Source: a virus. From it: a stretch of 42,553 nucleotides of DNA. The position numbers were made by a program, and so were the translations under genes. Below are positions 23,970 through 29,624 of the stretch, one piece after another; the stretch's first letter is position 1; each line of letters opens with the position of its first letter. The notes under the pieces were generated by a model. It was not told where the DNA came from, did no database searches, and saw only the letters and a list, made by a program, of their open reading frames with translations. The DNA lies in IMG/VR virus record IMGVR_UViG_3300032322_001268, positions 1-42,553 of that record; one strand, given 5' to 3'.

Positions 23970-24319
23970 AGTCCTTCCCCCTCTTCGCAGTCGATGGTGA
24001 TTTTTACGCAAGCGAGGCGGGGGTGAGGTCCCGTCACCGCCAACAAATCCGCCGTCTCTTTTGTTTTGCGCACAGTACAACGATCCCCATGAACATTCAC
24101 CCACACCTCACGCTGGATGCGGGGCTTCATTTCGATGAGGTCGTCGGAGCAGTGCTCATGGTCTGGAAACATTGTTCCCTTCGCTGACCAATGACGCAGA
24201 AACCATTCGCCGTGATTGATGACTGCACCGTGGACTGGGCGGTCACCGCCTCCATCAGTGGCATAGATGCGGACTTCGCGGCCATCGCGGGTCTTGTAGG
24301 TCTTTTTGATATCAATCAT
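23966..24319 (-). CDS. 117-aa protein, long copy of a tandem duplication
   Basis: The first 25 residues (MIDIKKTYKTRDGREVRIYA and TDGGG) are identical to those of the 82-residue gene immediately upstream, and similarity continues through HGEW, FPDHEHCSDDLIEMK. The unique C-terminal half (QREVWVNVHGDRCTVRKTKE ... KITIDCEEGEGL) is absent from the short copy. GGAGAA lies seven bases before the ATG. It overlaps its upstream paralogue by eight bases. Function unknown. Confidence 0.68.
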   Translation of the reverse strand: MIDIKKTYKTRDGREVRIYATDGGGDRPVHGAVINHGEWFLRHWSAKGTMFPDHEHCSDDLIEMKPRIQREVWVNVHGDRCTVRKTKETADLLAVTGPHPRLACVKITIDCEEGEGL

Positions 24320-24560
24320 CGGTGTTCTCCAAGGGCGCTGAGCGGGATGAAGTGGGTGGGCTGGACTTAACTTCGATGAGGTCGTAGGAGCAGTGCTCAT
24401 CGTCTGAAAACGTTGTCCCCTCCGCTGTCCAGCGACACATAGACCATTCGCCATAGTAATTGATTGCACCGTGAACAGGGTATACACCACCCCCATCAGT
24501 GGCATAGATGCGGACTTCGCGGCCATCGCGGGTCTTGTAGGTCTTTTTGATATCAATCAT
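24252..24560 (-). repeat. Tandem duplication: 68-bp identical blocks
   Basis: Bases 24252-24319 and 24493-24560 are identical (offset 241) and cover the first codons of two adjacent paralogous genes; the next base differs and the following ten bases (binding-site region) match again. This is a recent or selection-maintained local duplication. Confidence 0.9.
24312..24560 (-). CDS. 82-aa protein, short copy of the tandem duplication
   Basis: Shares its first 25 residues exactly with the 117-residue downstream paralogue, then VHGAINYYGEWSMCRW and TFSDDEHCSYDLIEVK align with about half identity. The C-terminus (SSPPTSSRSAPLENTDD) is short and unrelated, suggesting truncation or divergence after duplication. 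GGAGAACACC precedes the ATG. Function unknown; the conserved DEHCS and DLIE residues are the ones worth testing. Confidence 0.65.
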   Translation of the reverse strand: MIDIKKTYKTRDGREVRIYATDGGGVYPVHGAINYYGEWSMCRWTAEGTTFSDDEHCSYDLIEVKSSPPTSSRSAPLENTDD

Positions 24561-24786
24561 TGGTGTTCTCCTGCGGCAGGGGGAGGATAAGGGCGGGATA
24601 CACGCCGCCAACTTCGTCCAATGCTTTTCCGACAATAGCCTTGTGCATCTGCGTTTGCCACGCATTGATCCCCGCGCGGAGAGCGATGTCGGCCATACCA
24701 AGCTCCCATTGCGACGGCTCATCGGTCCTCCACATAGCCCTCGCAGCCTTCTCCAGTGCCTCTGGCGGAATGGTGATGTCAGTCAT
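24553..24786 (-). CDS. 77-aa accessory protein with LPLPQE tail
   Basis: Begins MTDITIPPEALEKAARAMWR, with ADIALRAGINAWQTQM in the middle and GVYPALILPLPQENTND at the end. The pattern (PPEALEKAARA ... AINAW ... ILPLPxE) is a frequent small phage protein of unknown function in Rhizobiales phages (from memory). Its tail is shared with the 64-residue gene at 23775. It overlaps both neighbours by eight bases. Confidence 0.62.
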   Translation of the reverse strand: MTDITIPPEALEKAARAMWRTDEPSQWELGMADIALRAGINAWQTQMHKAIVGKALDEVGGVYPALILPLPQENTND

Positions 24787-25003
24787 TGTTGACCTCCCTG
24801 TTGAGCGAAAACACGCTGTTGGGAAAATGGACAAGTGCTTGCGCCTCAAGCCACGGCTCAACCTCGGCCCATGTACGAACGTTGGTCCATGCCTTGAAGC
24901 CGTTCATTTCGTCACCGAGCATTACGTCGAAGCCGCCGTCCCAGAAGCACGAAACGTCAAAGTTGATCTCAGAGTTGTAGAGGCGTTCAAAAACAGTCTT
25001 CAT
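24779..25003 (-). CDS. 74-aa accessory protein
   Basis: Begins MKTVFERLYNSEINFDVSCFWDGGFDVMLGD and continues with AWTNVRTWAEVEPWLEAQA, ending NREVNND. The FWDGGFDVxLGD ... FxTxxEVxxWLxxxA arrangement is known from other small phage proteins (from memory), function unknown. It has an AGGAGACGTGAA-type binding site before the ATG. Confidence 0.65.
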   Translation of the reverse strand: MKTVFERLYNSEINFDVSCFWDGGFDVMLGDEMNGFKAWTNVRTWAEVEPWLEAQALVHFPNSVFSLNREVNND

Positions 25004-25004
25004 T

Positions 25005-25346
25005 TCACGTCTCCTGTTGTGTGGTGGGGTTAAGCACGGCGCGGGCCTTGTCCATGATCATGACAAGCTGATCATTGAGGCGCGCCCATTGCTCAAACGC
25101 ATTGGACGGGTTGATCGTGCTGCGGTCGGCATATCGCTGCTGATCAATCCATTGCAGCGCCGCCTCCAGTTCCGCAACGCGCCGCAGAAGTACATCCTTG
25201 ACTGCTCCCCGGCATGCGCTGCTGTCTTTGTGCCATTGGACCTCAGCCTCAAGTTCCGCAACGCGCGCCTGCAGCATAATCGGGCACTCACTGTAACACC
25301 CCTGTCCGTCTGAGGCCCCGCACGATGTGCATTCATCGTAGCTCAT
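25005..25346 (-). CDS. Zinc-motif plus coiled-coil protein (113 aa)
   Basis: The N-terminus carries CTSCGASDGQGCYSECP (residues 6-22), four cysteines that could form one zinc site, followed by two coiled-coil segments (LQARVAELEAEVQWHK and LLRRVAELEAALQWIDQQ), a near internal repeat. GGGAGG lies before ATG 25346, which overlaps the upstream stop (ATGA). Function unknown. Confidence 0.62.
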   Translation of the reverse strand: MSYDECTSCGASDGQGCYSECPIMLQARVAELEAEVQWHKDSSACRGAVKDVLLRRVAELEAALQWIDQQRYADRSTINPSNAFEQWARLNDQLVMIMDKARAVLNPTTQQET

Positions 25347-25519
25347 GATGTTGCCCTCCCCAGCAGCTCTTTCCGGTTCAGCTCCGCCTCCAACTCCTCC
25401 ACGCGAGCGGCGAGCTTGGCGTTCAGTTTCTTGTGTTCGTCGTGCTGAAGCTTCCAATGGTTGGCCAACCTGCGCAGTTCATCTCGCTCGCGTTTCAGCA
25501 GATCATTCTTGCTGGCCAT
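25343..25519 (-). CDS. 58-aa coiled-coil protein
   Basis: A short gene filling an otherwise empty gap. It reads MASKNDLLKRERDELRRLAN, then HDEHKKLNAKLAARVEELEAEL, and ends in LLGRATS. Its TGA overlaps the next start as ATGA and its start lies within the end of the 94-residue gene (17-base overlap), the same packing as its neighbours. The protein is one long charged coiled coil; function unknown. Confidence 0.6.
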   Translation of the reverse strand: MASKNDLLKRERDELRRLANHWKLQHDEHKKLNAKLAARVEELEAELNRKELLGRATS

Positions 25520-25787
25520 CGGGAGCCCCCTTCAGCCGGTCGATCTCCTCCTGCACCATCTTCACGGTTGCGTCGGCCCGCTTCAAGTCCTCCATCAACC
25601 CGCGTGACAACCTGCTCAGGGTTATGTTGACAGCCTTCAGGCGTTCGTTCTCAACCTCGAGCTCCCGTAGGCTGCGCAATTCGCCGGTGCGCATGCGCCA
25701 GATCAGGTATCCGATGAACAACCAGCCGCCGAGCGTGCCGACGACGAAGAGGGCGAACCAGAGCCACTGCGCAATGTTACTGGGCAT
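25503..25787 (-). CDS. Small membrane protein with coiled coil (94 aa)
   Basis: A single transmembrane helix (about residues 8-30, WLWFALFVVGTLGGWLFIGYLIW) is followed by RMRTGELR and a coiled coil (about 38-88). Topology by the positive-inside rule puts the coiled coil in the cytoplasm, which argues against a classical i-spanin, although the size and layout resemble one. Other options are a superinfection or accessory membrane protein. It overlaps its upstream neighbour by 11 bases. Confidence 0.6.
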   Translation of the reverse strand: MPSNIAQWLWFALFVVGTLGGWLFIGYLIWRMRTGELRSLRELEVENERLKAVNITLSRLSRGLMEDLKRADATVKMVQEEIDRLKGAPDGQQE

Positions 25788-26127
25788 CAAGAGCCTCCGG
25801 GCCTGCGCACGCCTCGATGGCCTTGCGCTTGCGCGGCGACGGCGTGTCAATCGAGGCCACGATCTGCCCCTGATTGATCTGATTGATCATGGCCAGCGCC
25901 ACGCCGCCGCTCGAGGTGAGGGCGCTGTTCAGGGTGTCGTGCGCCGTGCGCTCAATGTCGTCGGCCTGCTCGCGCAGCGCCTTCACCTGCCGCATTGCGT
26001 CGTTGTAGGTGCCCAGCGCCACGTTGCGGGCGTCGAAGTCGGCGTTCAGCTCGCGGACGATACTGTCGCTCTGCTCGCGCGCTGCCTTGCGCACGGCGTC
26101 CATTGCGATCTCGATGGCGTTAATCAT
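25777..26127 (-). CDS. 116-aa helical accessory protein
   Basis: Begins MINAIEIAMDAVRKAAREQSD and is predicted almost entirely helical, with KALREQADDIERTAHDTLN and a conserved-looking ALAMINQINQGQIVASI near residue 78. The tail is basic then acidic (PSPRKRKAIEACAGPEALDAQ). Not recognised. Confidence 0.6.
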   Translation of the reverse strand: MINAIEIAMDAVRKAAREQSDSIVRELNADFDARNVALGTYNDAMRQVKALREQADDIERTAHDTLNSALTSSGGVALAMINQINQGQIVASIDTPSPRKRKAIEACAGPEALDAQ

Positions 26128-26311
26128 GGTGCGATGTCCTCACGTGTTCAGATGATACCTTTGTCAGGCGAATGTCGTTCTGCTGCTCCATTTCGCGGAG
26201 CATGTCCCTCATGCTGCGGTCGAACCGGCGCGAATCGCGCCAATCAATGATCCAATACGTGACGCCGCACGCAATGGCACCGCAGACGAAACCGTAGGCA
26301 AACATGGTCAT
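26120..26311 (-). CDS. 63-aa membrane-anchored protein
   Basis: One N-terminal transmembrane helix (MFAYGFVCGAIACGVTYWII, residues 3-22) followed by a charged cytoplasmic helix (DWRDSRRFDRSMRDMLREME). The start at 26311 overlaps the upstream stop (ATGA); ATG 26305 is an alternative. Size and layout would suit a small holin-like or accessory membrane protein, but a single helix and a strongly charged tail make this uncertain. Confidence 0.55.
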   Translation of the reverse strand: MTMFAYGFVCGAIACGVTYWIIDWRDSRRFDRSMRDMLREMEQQNDIRLTKVSSEHVRTSHHD

Positions 26312-26634
26312 GGCGCACCCGCCAATCCGCAGTAGCCGTGCGTTTCGCTGTCAATATAAGCCTGCGGAACCTCGGCTGGGTGCTTCACATCATCCGGGCT
26401 GGGAGGATTGGCCAAATGCATCGTTTTCCTGAACGACCAATTTGGGTTCTGCACCTTTGCCCAGCGCCACGCCATGCATTCAGATCCAATGCACTGGTTT
26501 TCCGAATGAACCGCCCCATCCGGGAGAGCATCTGGGTGCTCACCATCTCGGTTCACGGCGGTCTTGCCGTTCATCGTTGCCACACGCACATGGGGGCACC
26601 ACTTAAATCCAACCTTATTGTGCTCTACGATCAT
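26308..26634 (-). CDS. 108-aa cysteine-containing conserved protein
   Basis: Contains WCPHVRV (12-18), CIGSECMAWRW (48-58) and a C-terminal GYCGLAG. The spaced cysteines (C13, C48, C53, C101) suggest a metal site. The motif CxGSxCMAWRW ... GYCGLAG is a known small phage protein pattern of unknown function (from memory). AGGAGAAGAC precedes the ATG. Confidence 0.68.
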   Translation of the reverse strand: MIVEHNKVGFKWCPHVRVATMNGKTAVNRDGEHPDALPDGAVHSENQCIGSECMAWRWAKVQNPNWSFRKTMHLANPPSPDDVKHPAEVPQAYIDSETHGYCGLAGAP

Positions 26635-26797
26635 CGTCTTCTCCTGTTAAATTGGTGCCGGTCGCGGCGTCATGGAGACCGCCCACCGGCTGACGGGGTT
26701 GTGGCCCACTGGCCGTCTGACAGCCCTGCCGCAAAAACCAGCGCGGCGACGAGGTCGCACGCTGGCCATGAACGCACCCGGCAGGTGGTAGCTTCAT
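26615..26797 (-). CDS. Possible 60-aa protein in the gap (uncertain)
   Basis: An open frame starts at ATG 26797, overlapping the upstream stop as ATGA, and reads MKLPPAGCVHGQRATSSPRW with a Gly/Gln-rich remainder. The overlap geometry matches true neighbours and it fills a 159-base gap, but the composition is unusual for a folded protein. It may be a small basic protein or simply non-coding spacer. Confidence 0.35.
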   Translation of the reverse strand: MKLPPAGCVHGQRATSSPRWFLRQGCQTASGPQPRQPVGGLHDAATGTNLTGEDDDRRAQ

Positions 26798-27279
26798 TTC
26801 TGTTGTTTCCTGTATCTGGCGAGGATCCTCTCGAACACCGCGCGCTGCTTTTCCGTCATCGACCAATGGTCTGGCCGGTCCTTGAAGCTCTCCAAAAACT
26901 CCTTCTCCCAATCTGTCAGAAGGTGCGGGCACTCGTCCAGCATGCGAAGGCATTCGCGTTTCATCGAAACTTCGTCGCCCTTTGAGCTCTCGCGCTGACG
27001 AGCCTGCTCGCGGGCATGAGCGTTCTCCCGCGCCCGCGCATATTCCTCGCGCTCGCGCTGGCGCTGCGCCTCGCGCTGCGCCTTCTCGTAGGCATGCGCA
27101 AACGGATCCCAACCGGCACCCGCTCCGCCCTGCTGTTGCTTCGGCGCGCCGATCAGATCCTTCCACGTCTTGCCATTGGCGGACATGAGCTTCTGCGCCA
27201 TGCGAAGGGCGGCCAGCGCCTCGCCGTCGTGCGAGGAGCCGGTCATGCCCAAGATCTTAATGAATCGATCCATATCCAT
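26794..27279 (-). CDS. 161-aa DUF2786-like phage protein
   Basis: Residues 5-43 (RFIKILGMTGSSHDGEALA ... NGKTWKDLI) match the opening of a phage family related to DUF2786: a short helical domain that senses or binds an unknown partner. A Gly-rich linker, a very charged helix of Arg/Glu/Gln (about 65-100) and a C-terminal helical domain (LDECPHLLTDWEKEFLESF ... WSMTEKQRAVFERI) follow. The last part resembles a small domain in phage primase-like proteins. No good binding site precedes ATG 27279; ATG 27273 is possible. Function unknown. Confidence 0.65.
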   Translation of the reverse strand: MDMDRFIKILGMTGSSHDGEALAALRMAQKLMSANGKTWKDLIGAPKQQQGGAGAGWDPFAHAYEKAQREAQRQREREEYARARENAHAREQARQRESSKGDEVSMKRECLRMLDECPHLLTDWEKEFLESFKDRPDHWSMTEKQRAVFERILARYRKQQK

Positions 27280-27287
27280 GTGATGGC

Positions 27288-27325
27288 GGGGGTCGGCGTC
27301 ACCGGGAGGGAGCGCACCGACCCCC
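27288..27325 (-). other. Intercistronic stem-loop
   Basis: A perfect 9-bp stem (27288-27296 with 27317-27325, ending in five G:C pairs) occupies the gap between the 104-residue and 161-residue genes. There is no U-run; processing or stability is more likely than termination. Confidence 0.5.
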
Positions 27326-27331
27326 CTCCCC

Positions 27332-27646
27332 TCACGCCGCCTTGGCGGCGGAGTTGACGGCCTTGATGGTCATGACGACCGACGCGGCACCCGTCTTGCT
27401 GTTGGCCGCGACCCAGTCAGCGCCCAGCGCCTTTTCGACGGCGGCCTTGTCGAGCGACACCGAGCCGCTGCGCAGGTTGAAGCTCACGGCGAACTCGTTG
27501 CCGCAGATGGTGTCGGCGTCGAGGTTGCGGGTTTCGAGAGCGGCGCGGAGCGCCTTCTTCTCGGCCTCGAGGGCCTTGGCCTGCGCATCGACGTTGCCGA
27601 TCAGGTCAGCGATCTGGGCGGCAGAGAGGTTGTCAAAGCGGTTCAT
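27332..27646 (-). CDS. FDNLS-family coiled-coil protein, minus-strand copy (104 aa)
   Basis: Begins MNRFDNLSAAQIADLIGNVD, followed by a coiled coil (AQAKALEAEKKALRAALETR) and a C-terminal beta-type region (EFAVSFNLRSGSVSLDKAAVEKALGADW ... MTIKAVN). The plus-strand gene at 38305-38601 has the same plan: FDNLS, ADxIG, ExxxxALxAA, SxxxxLDxxxVxxxLG and TxKAV. The two are therefore paralogues. GGAG ten bases upstream and a promoter-leader cassette support the start. Function unknown; similar small proteins are frequent next to phage recombination genes. Confidence 0.68.
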   Translation of the reverse strand: MNRFDNLSAAQIADLIGNVDAQAKALEAEKKALRAALETRNLDADTICGNEFAVSFNLRSGSVSLDKAAVEKALGADWVAANSKTGAASVVMTIKAVNSAAKAA

Positions 27647-27664
27647 GATGGTCTCCAGAGGTTG

Positions 27665-27718
27665 GGCGCTTGATTGCGCCATGAATTTCTTCTACATCGA
27701 ATCACCATGACAGGTCAA
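27665..27718 (-). promoter_or_regulatory. Promoter-leader cassette E (for the 104-aa gene)
   Basis: Reading leftward: -35 TTGACC (27718-27713), weak -10 GTAGAA (27695-27690) at 17 bases, then a hairpin GGCGC-AATCAA-GCGCC (27680-27665) and a GGAGACC binding region. A GAATC (GANTC) lies in the spacer at 27699-27703. The -35 overlaps the 5' end of the opposing regulator gene. Confidence 0.5.
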
Positions 27719-27919
27719 CAAAAAAGTGTAGACAAAAAGAAACGGCCTCGAGGGCGACCTCGGACAGGCCGGGGTCATCAGATCAACCTGATGGTCAGCA
27801 CCGAGGTGCGGGACGCCCTGCGGATCTATATCGAGGATCGCGGCGGCGGGTTCAAAGCGACGGAGGCAATCCGGCGGCTCCTGTTGGAGAGCTTGGGCTC
27901 AAAGGGCTGCTTCCGGTGA
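27707..27919 (+). CDS. AT-hook plus ribbon-helix-helix DNA-binding protein (70 aa)
   Basis: The only plus-strand gene among 36 kb of leftward genes. Residues 11-23 (KKRPRGRPRTGRG) contain an AT-hook core RGRP, which binds the minor groove of AT-rich DNA. Residues 24-63 (HQINLMVSTEVRDALRIYIE ... KATEAIRRLLLESLG) follow the ribbon-helix-helix pattern of a beta strand and two helices, as in Arc/MetJ-type repressors. No binding site precedes the ATG, but TTGATT (27670-27675) with TACATC (27693-27698) at 17 bases would start transcription at the ATG, so a leaderless message is possible. A good terminator follows. Likely a transcription regulator of the adjacent operon or of the AT-rich region 0.8 kb away. 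Confidence 0.72.
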   Translation: MTGQQKSVDKKKRPRGRPRTGRGHQINLMVSTEVRDALRIYIEDRGGGFKATEAIRRLLLESLGSKGCFR

Positions 27920-27925
27920 AGAGAG

Positions 27926-27950
27926 GGGCGGGAGAAATCCCGCCCTTTTC
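27926..27950 (+). terminator. Terminator of the AT-hook/RHH gene
   Basis: GGGCGGG (27926-27932) and CCCGCCC (27939-27945) with a six-base loop, followed by TTTTC on the plus strand. It also lies exactly at the end of the convergent TerS gene. Confidence 0.8.
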
Positions 27951-28485
27951 ATTCCTGCTCCTCGACCGCCTCACCCTCGATCACGTCATCGACCTCCGGG
28001 TTCTCCATCAGCTCCAGCGCCCGCTCGAGGGCGTCGAGGGCCTGCGCAGGCAGGTTGCTCACGTCGATGCGCTGCACGTTGATCTGAACAGGACCGCCGT
28101 CGGCCCCGACGATCTTCGCCTCTTTGCTCTCGCGCCAATCAGCCGGGAACCGGGCGGCCATCGACCGGCTCCAAATCGCCGCGTTGAAGCCCGGAGCCTG
28201 CATTCCCTGCTGCCCGGCATCCTCCCACCACAATTGGGAAAATTCCGTAGCAATTTCTAAGGCGTTATGAAACTCAGGGTTTACTGAAGCCCATTCAAGC
28301 ATGACCCGGCGGCTCGTTCCCAAGGACGCCGCGAACCAAGCCCTTGATTTTCCTTGCTTTCCCCATTCGATCACGAGATCGCAGTATTCTGGGCGGTAAT
28401 TGGTTGGCCTGCCAATGGGGCGTGGCGGCACGTCGGGCTTGGGCGCGCCGGATTTCTTGGTCTTGAACTCGGGTTTCTTTGCCAT
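27949..28485 (-). CDS. terS: Terminase small subunit (178 aa)
   Basis: Recognises the packaging site and delivers DNA to TerL. A Lys/Pro-rich N-terminus leads to PIGRPTNYRPEYCDLVIEWG (22-41), GKSRAWFAASLGTSRRVMLEW (45-65, helix-turn-helix) and NPEFHNALEIATEFSQLWWEDAG (69-91), then FPADWRESKEAKIVG (113-127) and a helical acidic tail. This order is characteristic of phage small terminases. GGAG nine bases upstream supports ATG 28485. It is separated from TerL by about 6.5 kb of accessory genes, unlike most phages, and abuts the non-coding origin/pac-like region. Confidence 0.85.
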   Translation of the reverse strand: MAKKPEFKTKKSGAPKPDVPPRPIGRPTNYRPEYCDLVIEWGKQGKSRAWFAASLGTSRRVMLEWASVNPEFHNALEIATEFSQLWWEDAGQQGMQAPGFNAAIWSRSMAARFPADWRESKEAKIVGADGGPVQINVQRIDVSNLPAQALDALERALELMENPEVDDVIEGEAVEEQE

Positions 28486-28531
28486 GCATCAGTTCTCCAT
28501 TTCGCCCCCAGAATAACACGCCATGCATCAG
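28481..28531. repeat. Direct repeat GCCATGCATCAG at the TerS start
   Basis: Two exact 12-bp copies (28481-28492, which includes the TerS start codon, and 28520-28531), 39 bases apart. Related ATGCAT palindromes occur at about 28562-28570 and, as a 16-bp run of alternating CATG, at 28995-29010. Confidence 0.75.
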
Positions 28532-29031
28532 GGCGGTAGCGGGGCCCGCTGGCGGCGATTGACATGCATTGGGGGGCCGGCGTAGCCTACCTCTTGATCG
28601 TCTTCCTGCGCCCTCTCTGGGCCTTCTTTGGGGCACACGCAATGCGCGACCAGCCCGCACTTTGGAAGCCAAAAATCCACTAGGAATAAAACCAAAACAG
28701 TCAAGTGAGGGGTGGGGGGGGTATAGGCTCTTATTGGTATATATACCCCCCCCCCTACTACACTACTAACGATCGATTATTATATAATATAATCAATAAC
28801 TTACAATCAATGTTCACGTAGTGTTCTAAGCTAACGTTCGATAACGCTCGACTTGTTTTTTTCTTGGTTTAATCAAGAGCGGTTCTAAAATCAGAAAAAT
28901 TTACAATCTTCAATCGAGTGTTAGCAAAACAGAACACTACGTGAACAACACTCTTATATTCAGCCGATCATTTTTGGCGAACAATTCCAACCCCCATGCA
29001 TGCATGCATGCCGCAGCGAATCGCTCAGGCG
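28486..29031. other. Non-coding region with origin-like and packaging-site-like structure
   Basis: The longest gene-free stretch of the window. Its right three-quarters (about 28690-28985) is markedly AT-rich against a GC-rich genome. It holds: a 12-bp stem of eight G:C pairs plus TATA (28714-28725 with 28742-28753); TAACGNTCGA repeats at 28767-28776, 28832-28841 and 28842-28851, with a one-mismatch inverted copy at 28914-28923; an AT-only core at 28778-28792; and a perfect 17-bp inverted repeat (28811-28827 with 28931-28947). A leftward promoter TTGATT-17-TTATAT (28810-28782) is embedded. Iterons beside an AT-rich core are typical of replication origins; proximity to TerS also allows a pac site. 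Neither is proven. Confidence 0.6.
28811..28947. repeat. Perfect 17-bp inverted repeat, 103-bp spacing
   Basis: TGTTCACGTAGTGTTCT (28811-28827) and its exact reverse complement (28931-28947). Each arm contains CACGTAGTG, itself an imperfect palindrome, so each may be a protein-binding half-site. Confidence 0.9.
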
Positions 29032-29262
29032 TCAGAAGACCCGCCAGATGTGAAGCTGGTCATCGATGGTTTTGTGTTTGAACTTCTTGTTGTGTCTGCT
29101 GGCATACAGAAATTGATAGTTGTATGCTTTTTTCAAGATTTTTGGGTCTGTGTCCCTTTCAAAAATCACGCAATCTCCAACCTTCATGTCCTTGAACGGC
29201 CATTCGATGGATGGCTGTTTCGGCTCTTCCGGCGGAACAAAGCCTTTCTTGATTTGAAACAT
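29032..29262 (-). CDS. 76-aa conserved phage protein
   Basis: Begins MFQIKKGFVPPEEPKQPSIE, then WPFKDMKVGDCVIFERD (21-37), LYASRHNKKFKHKTIDDQ and a final HIWRVF. The plan WPFxxMxVGDxVxF ... A.R...KKF ... LRxWRV is a small phage family of unknown function (from memory). AGGAG nine bases upstream supports ATG 29262. A palindrome GTTTGT-ACTA-ACAAAC-type element lies just upstream (29278-29293) between the start and a terminator, suggesting its own promoter or operator. Confidence 0.68.
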   Translation of the reverse strand: MFQIKKGFVPPEEPKQPSIEWPFKDMKVGDCVIFERDTDPKILKKAYNYQFLYASRHNKKFKHKTIDDQLHIWRVF

Positions 29263-29277
29263 TTGAAGCTCCTGTCT

Positions 29278-29293
29278 GTTTGTTAGTACAAAC
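29278..29293 (-). promoter_or_regulatory. Operator-like palindrome upstream of the 76-aa gene
   Basis: GTTTGT and ACAAAC arms (29278-29283, 29288-29293) around a four-base centre, 15 bases before the start codon and behind the upstream terminator. It could be an operator or a leader hairpin. Confidence 0.4.
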
Positions 29294-29310
29294 ACAATAC
29301 ACCCATTCAG

Positions 29311-29340
29311 CCAAAAGAAAACCCCGGCGCTGGGCCGGGG
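29311..29340 (-). terminator. Terminator after the 82-aa gene
   Basis: CCCCGGC (29322-29328) with GCCGGGG (29334-29340), five-base loop, followed on the minus strand by TTTTCTTTT. A strong intrinsic terminator for the 29.4-30.2 kb genes. Confidence 0.8.
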
Positions 29341-29375
29341 TCGAAGTCTGCCGATCAGGTCAAGATGGATGCCTG

Positions 29376-29624
29376 TTACACCCCGCCGGTCGTCATCGGC
29401 TGAACAGGATCGGGCCGGTCAATCATCTTCTCGCCGTGTGCCTTGTTCAGGACGTTGACGGAGCAGAAGGTCATGCCACGGTTATGGGCGACCGCCTTGG
29501 CGTGTTCCTTGGCCAGCGGCTTGCTGGGGGCGGTGAAGACCAGATCGTGCCACCGGCAGGTGCGCTTGGCCGGGTTGAGCTGGTCCCAATTGTCCTCTCG
29601 GAGGATGGCGCGATAGTAGCTCAT
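29376..29624 (-). CDS. 82-aa accessory protein
   Basis: Begins MSYYRAILREDNWDQLNPAKRT, then WHDLVFTAPSKPLAKEHAKAVAHNRGM and a C-terminal DRPDPVQPMTTGGV. Not recognised. It overlaps the upstream stop as ATGA and is the last gene before the terminator. Confidence 0.6.
   Translation of the reverse strand: MSYYRAILREDNWDQLNPAKRTCRWHDLVFTAPSKPLAKEHAKAVAHNRGMTFCSVNVLNKAHGEKMIDRPDPVQPMTTGGV

Noticed and set aside
25503-25787. i-spanin (Rz-like) assignment
   Set aside because: The positively charged residues after the membrane helix place the coiled coil in the cytoplasm, and no o-spanin frame is nested nearby.
28502-28769. Open frames on both strands in the gap upstream of TerS
   Set aside because: Arg/Pro-rich, no ribosome binding site, no familiar pattern; the gap is better explained as an origin/packaging region.
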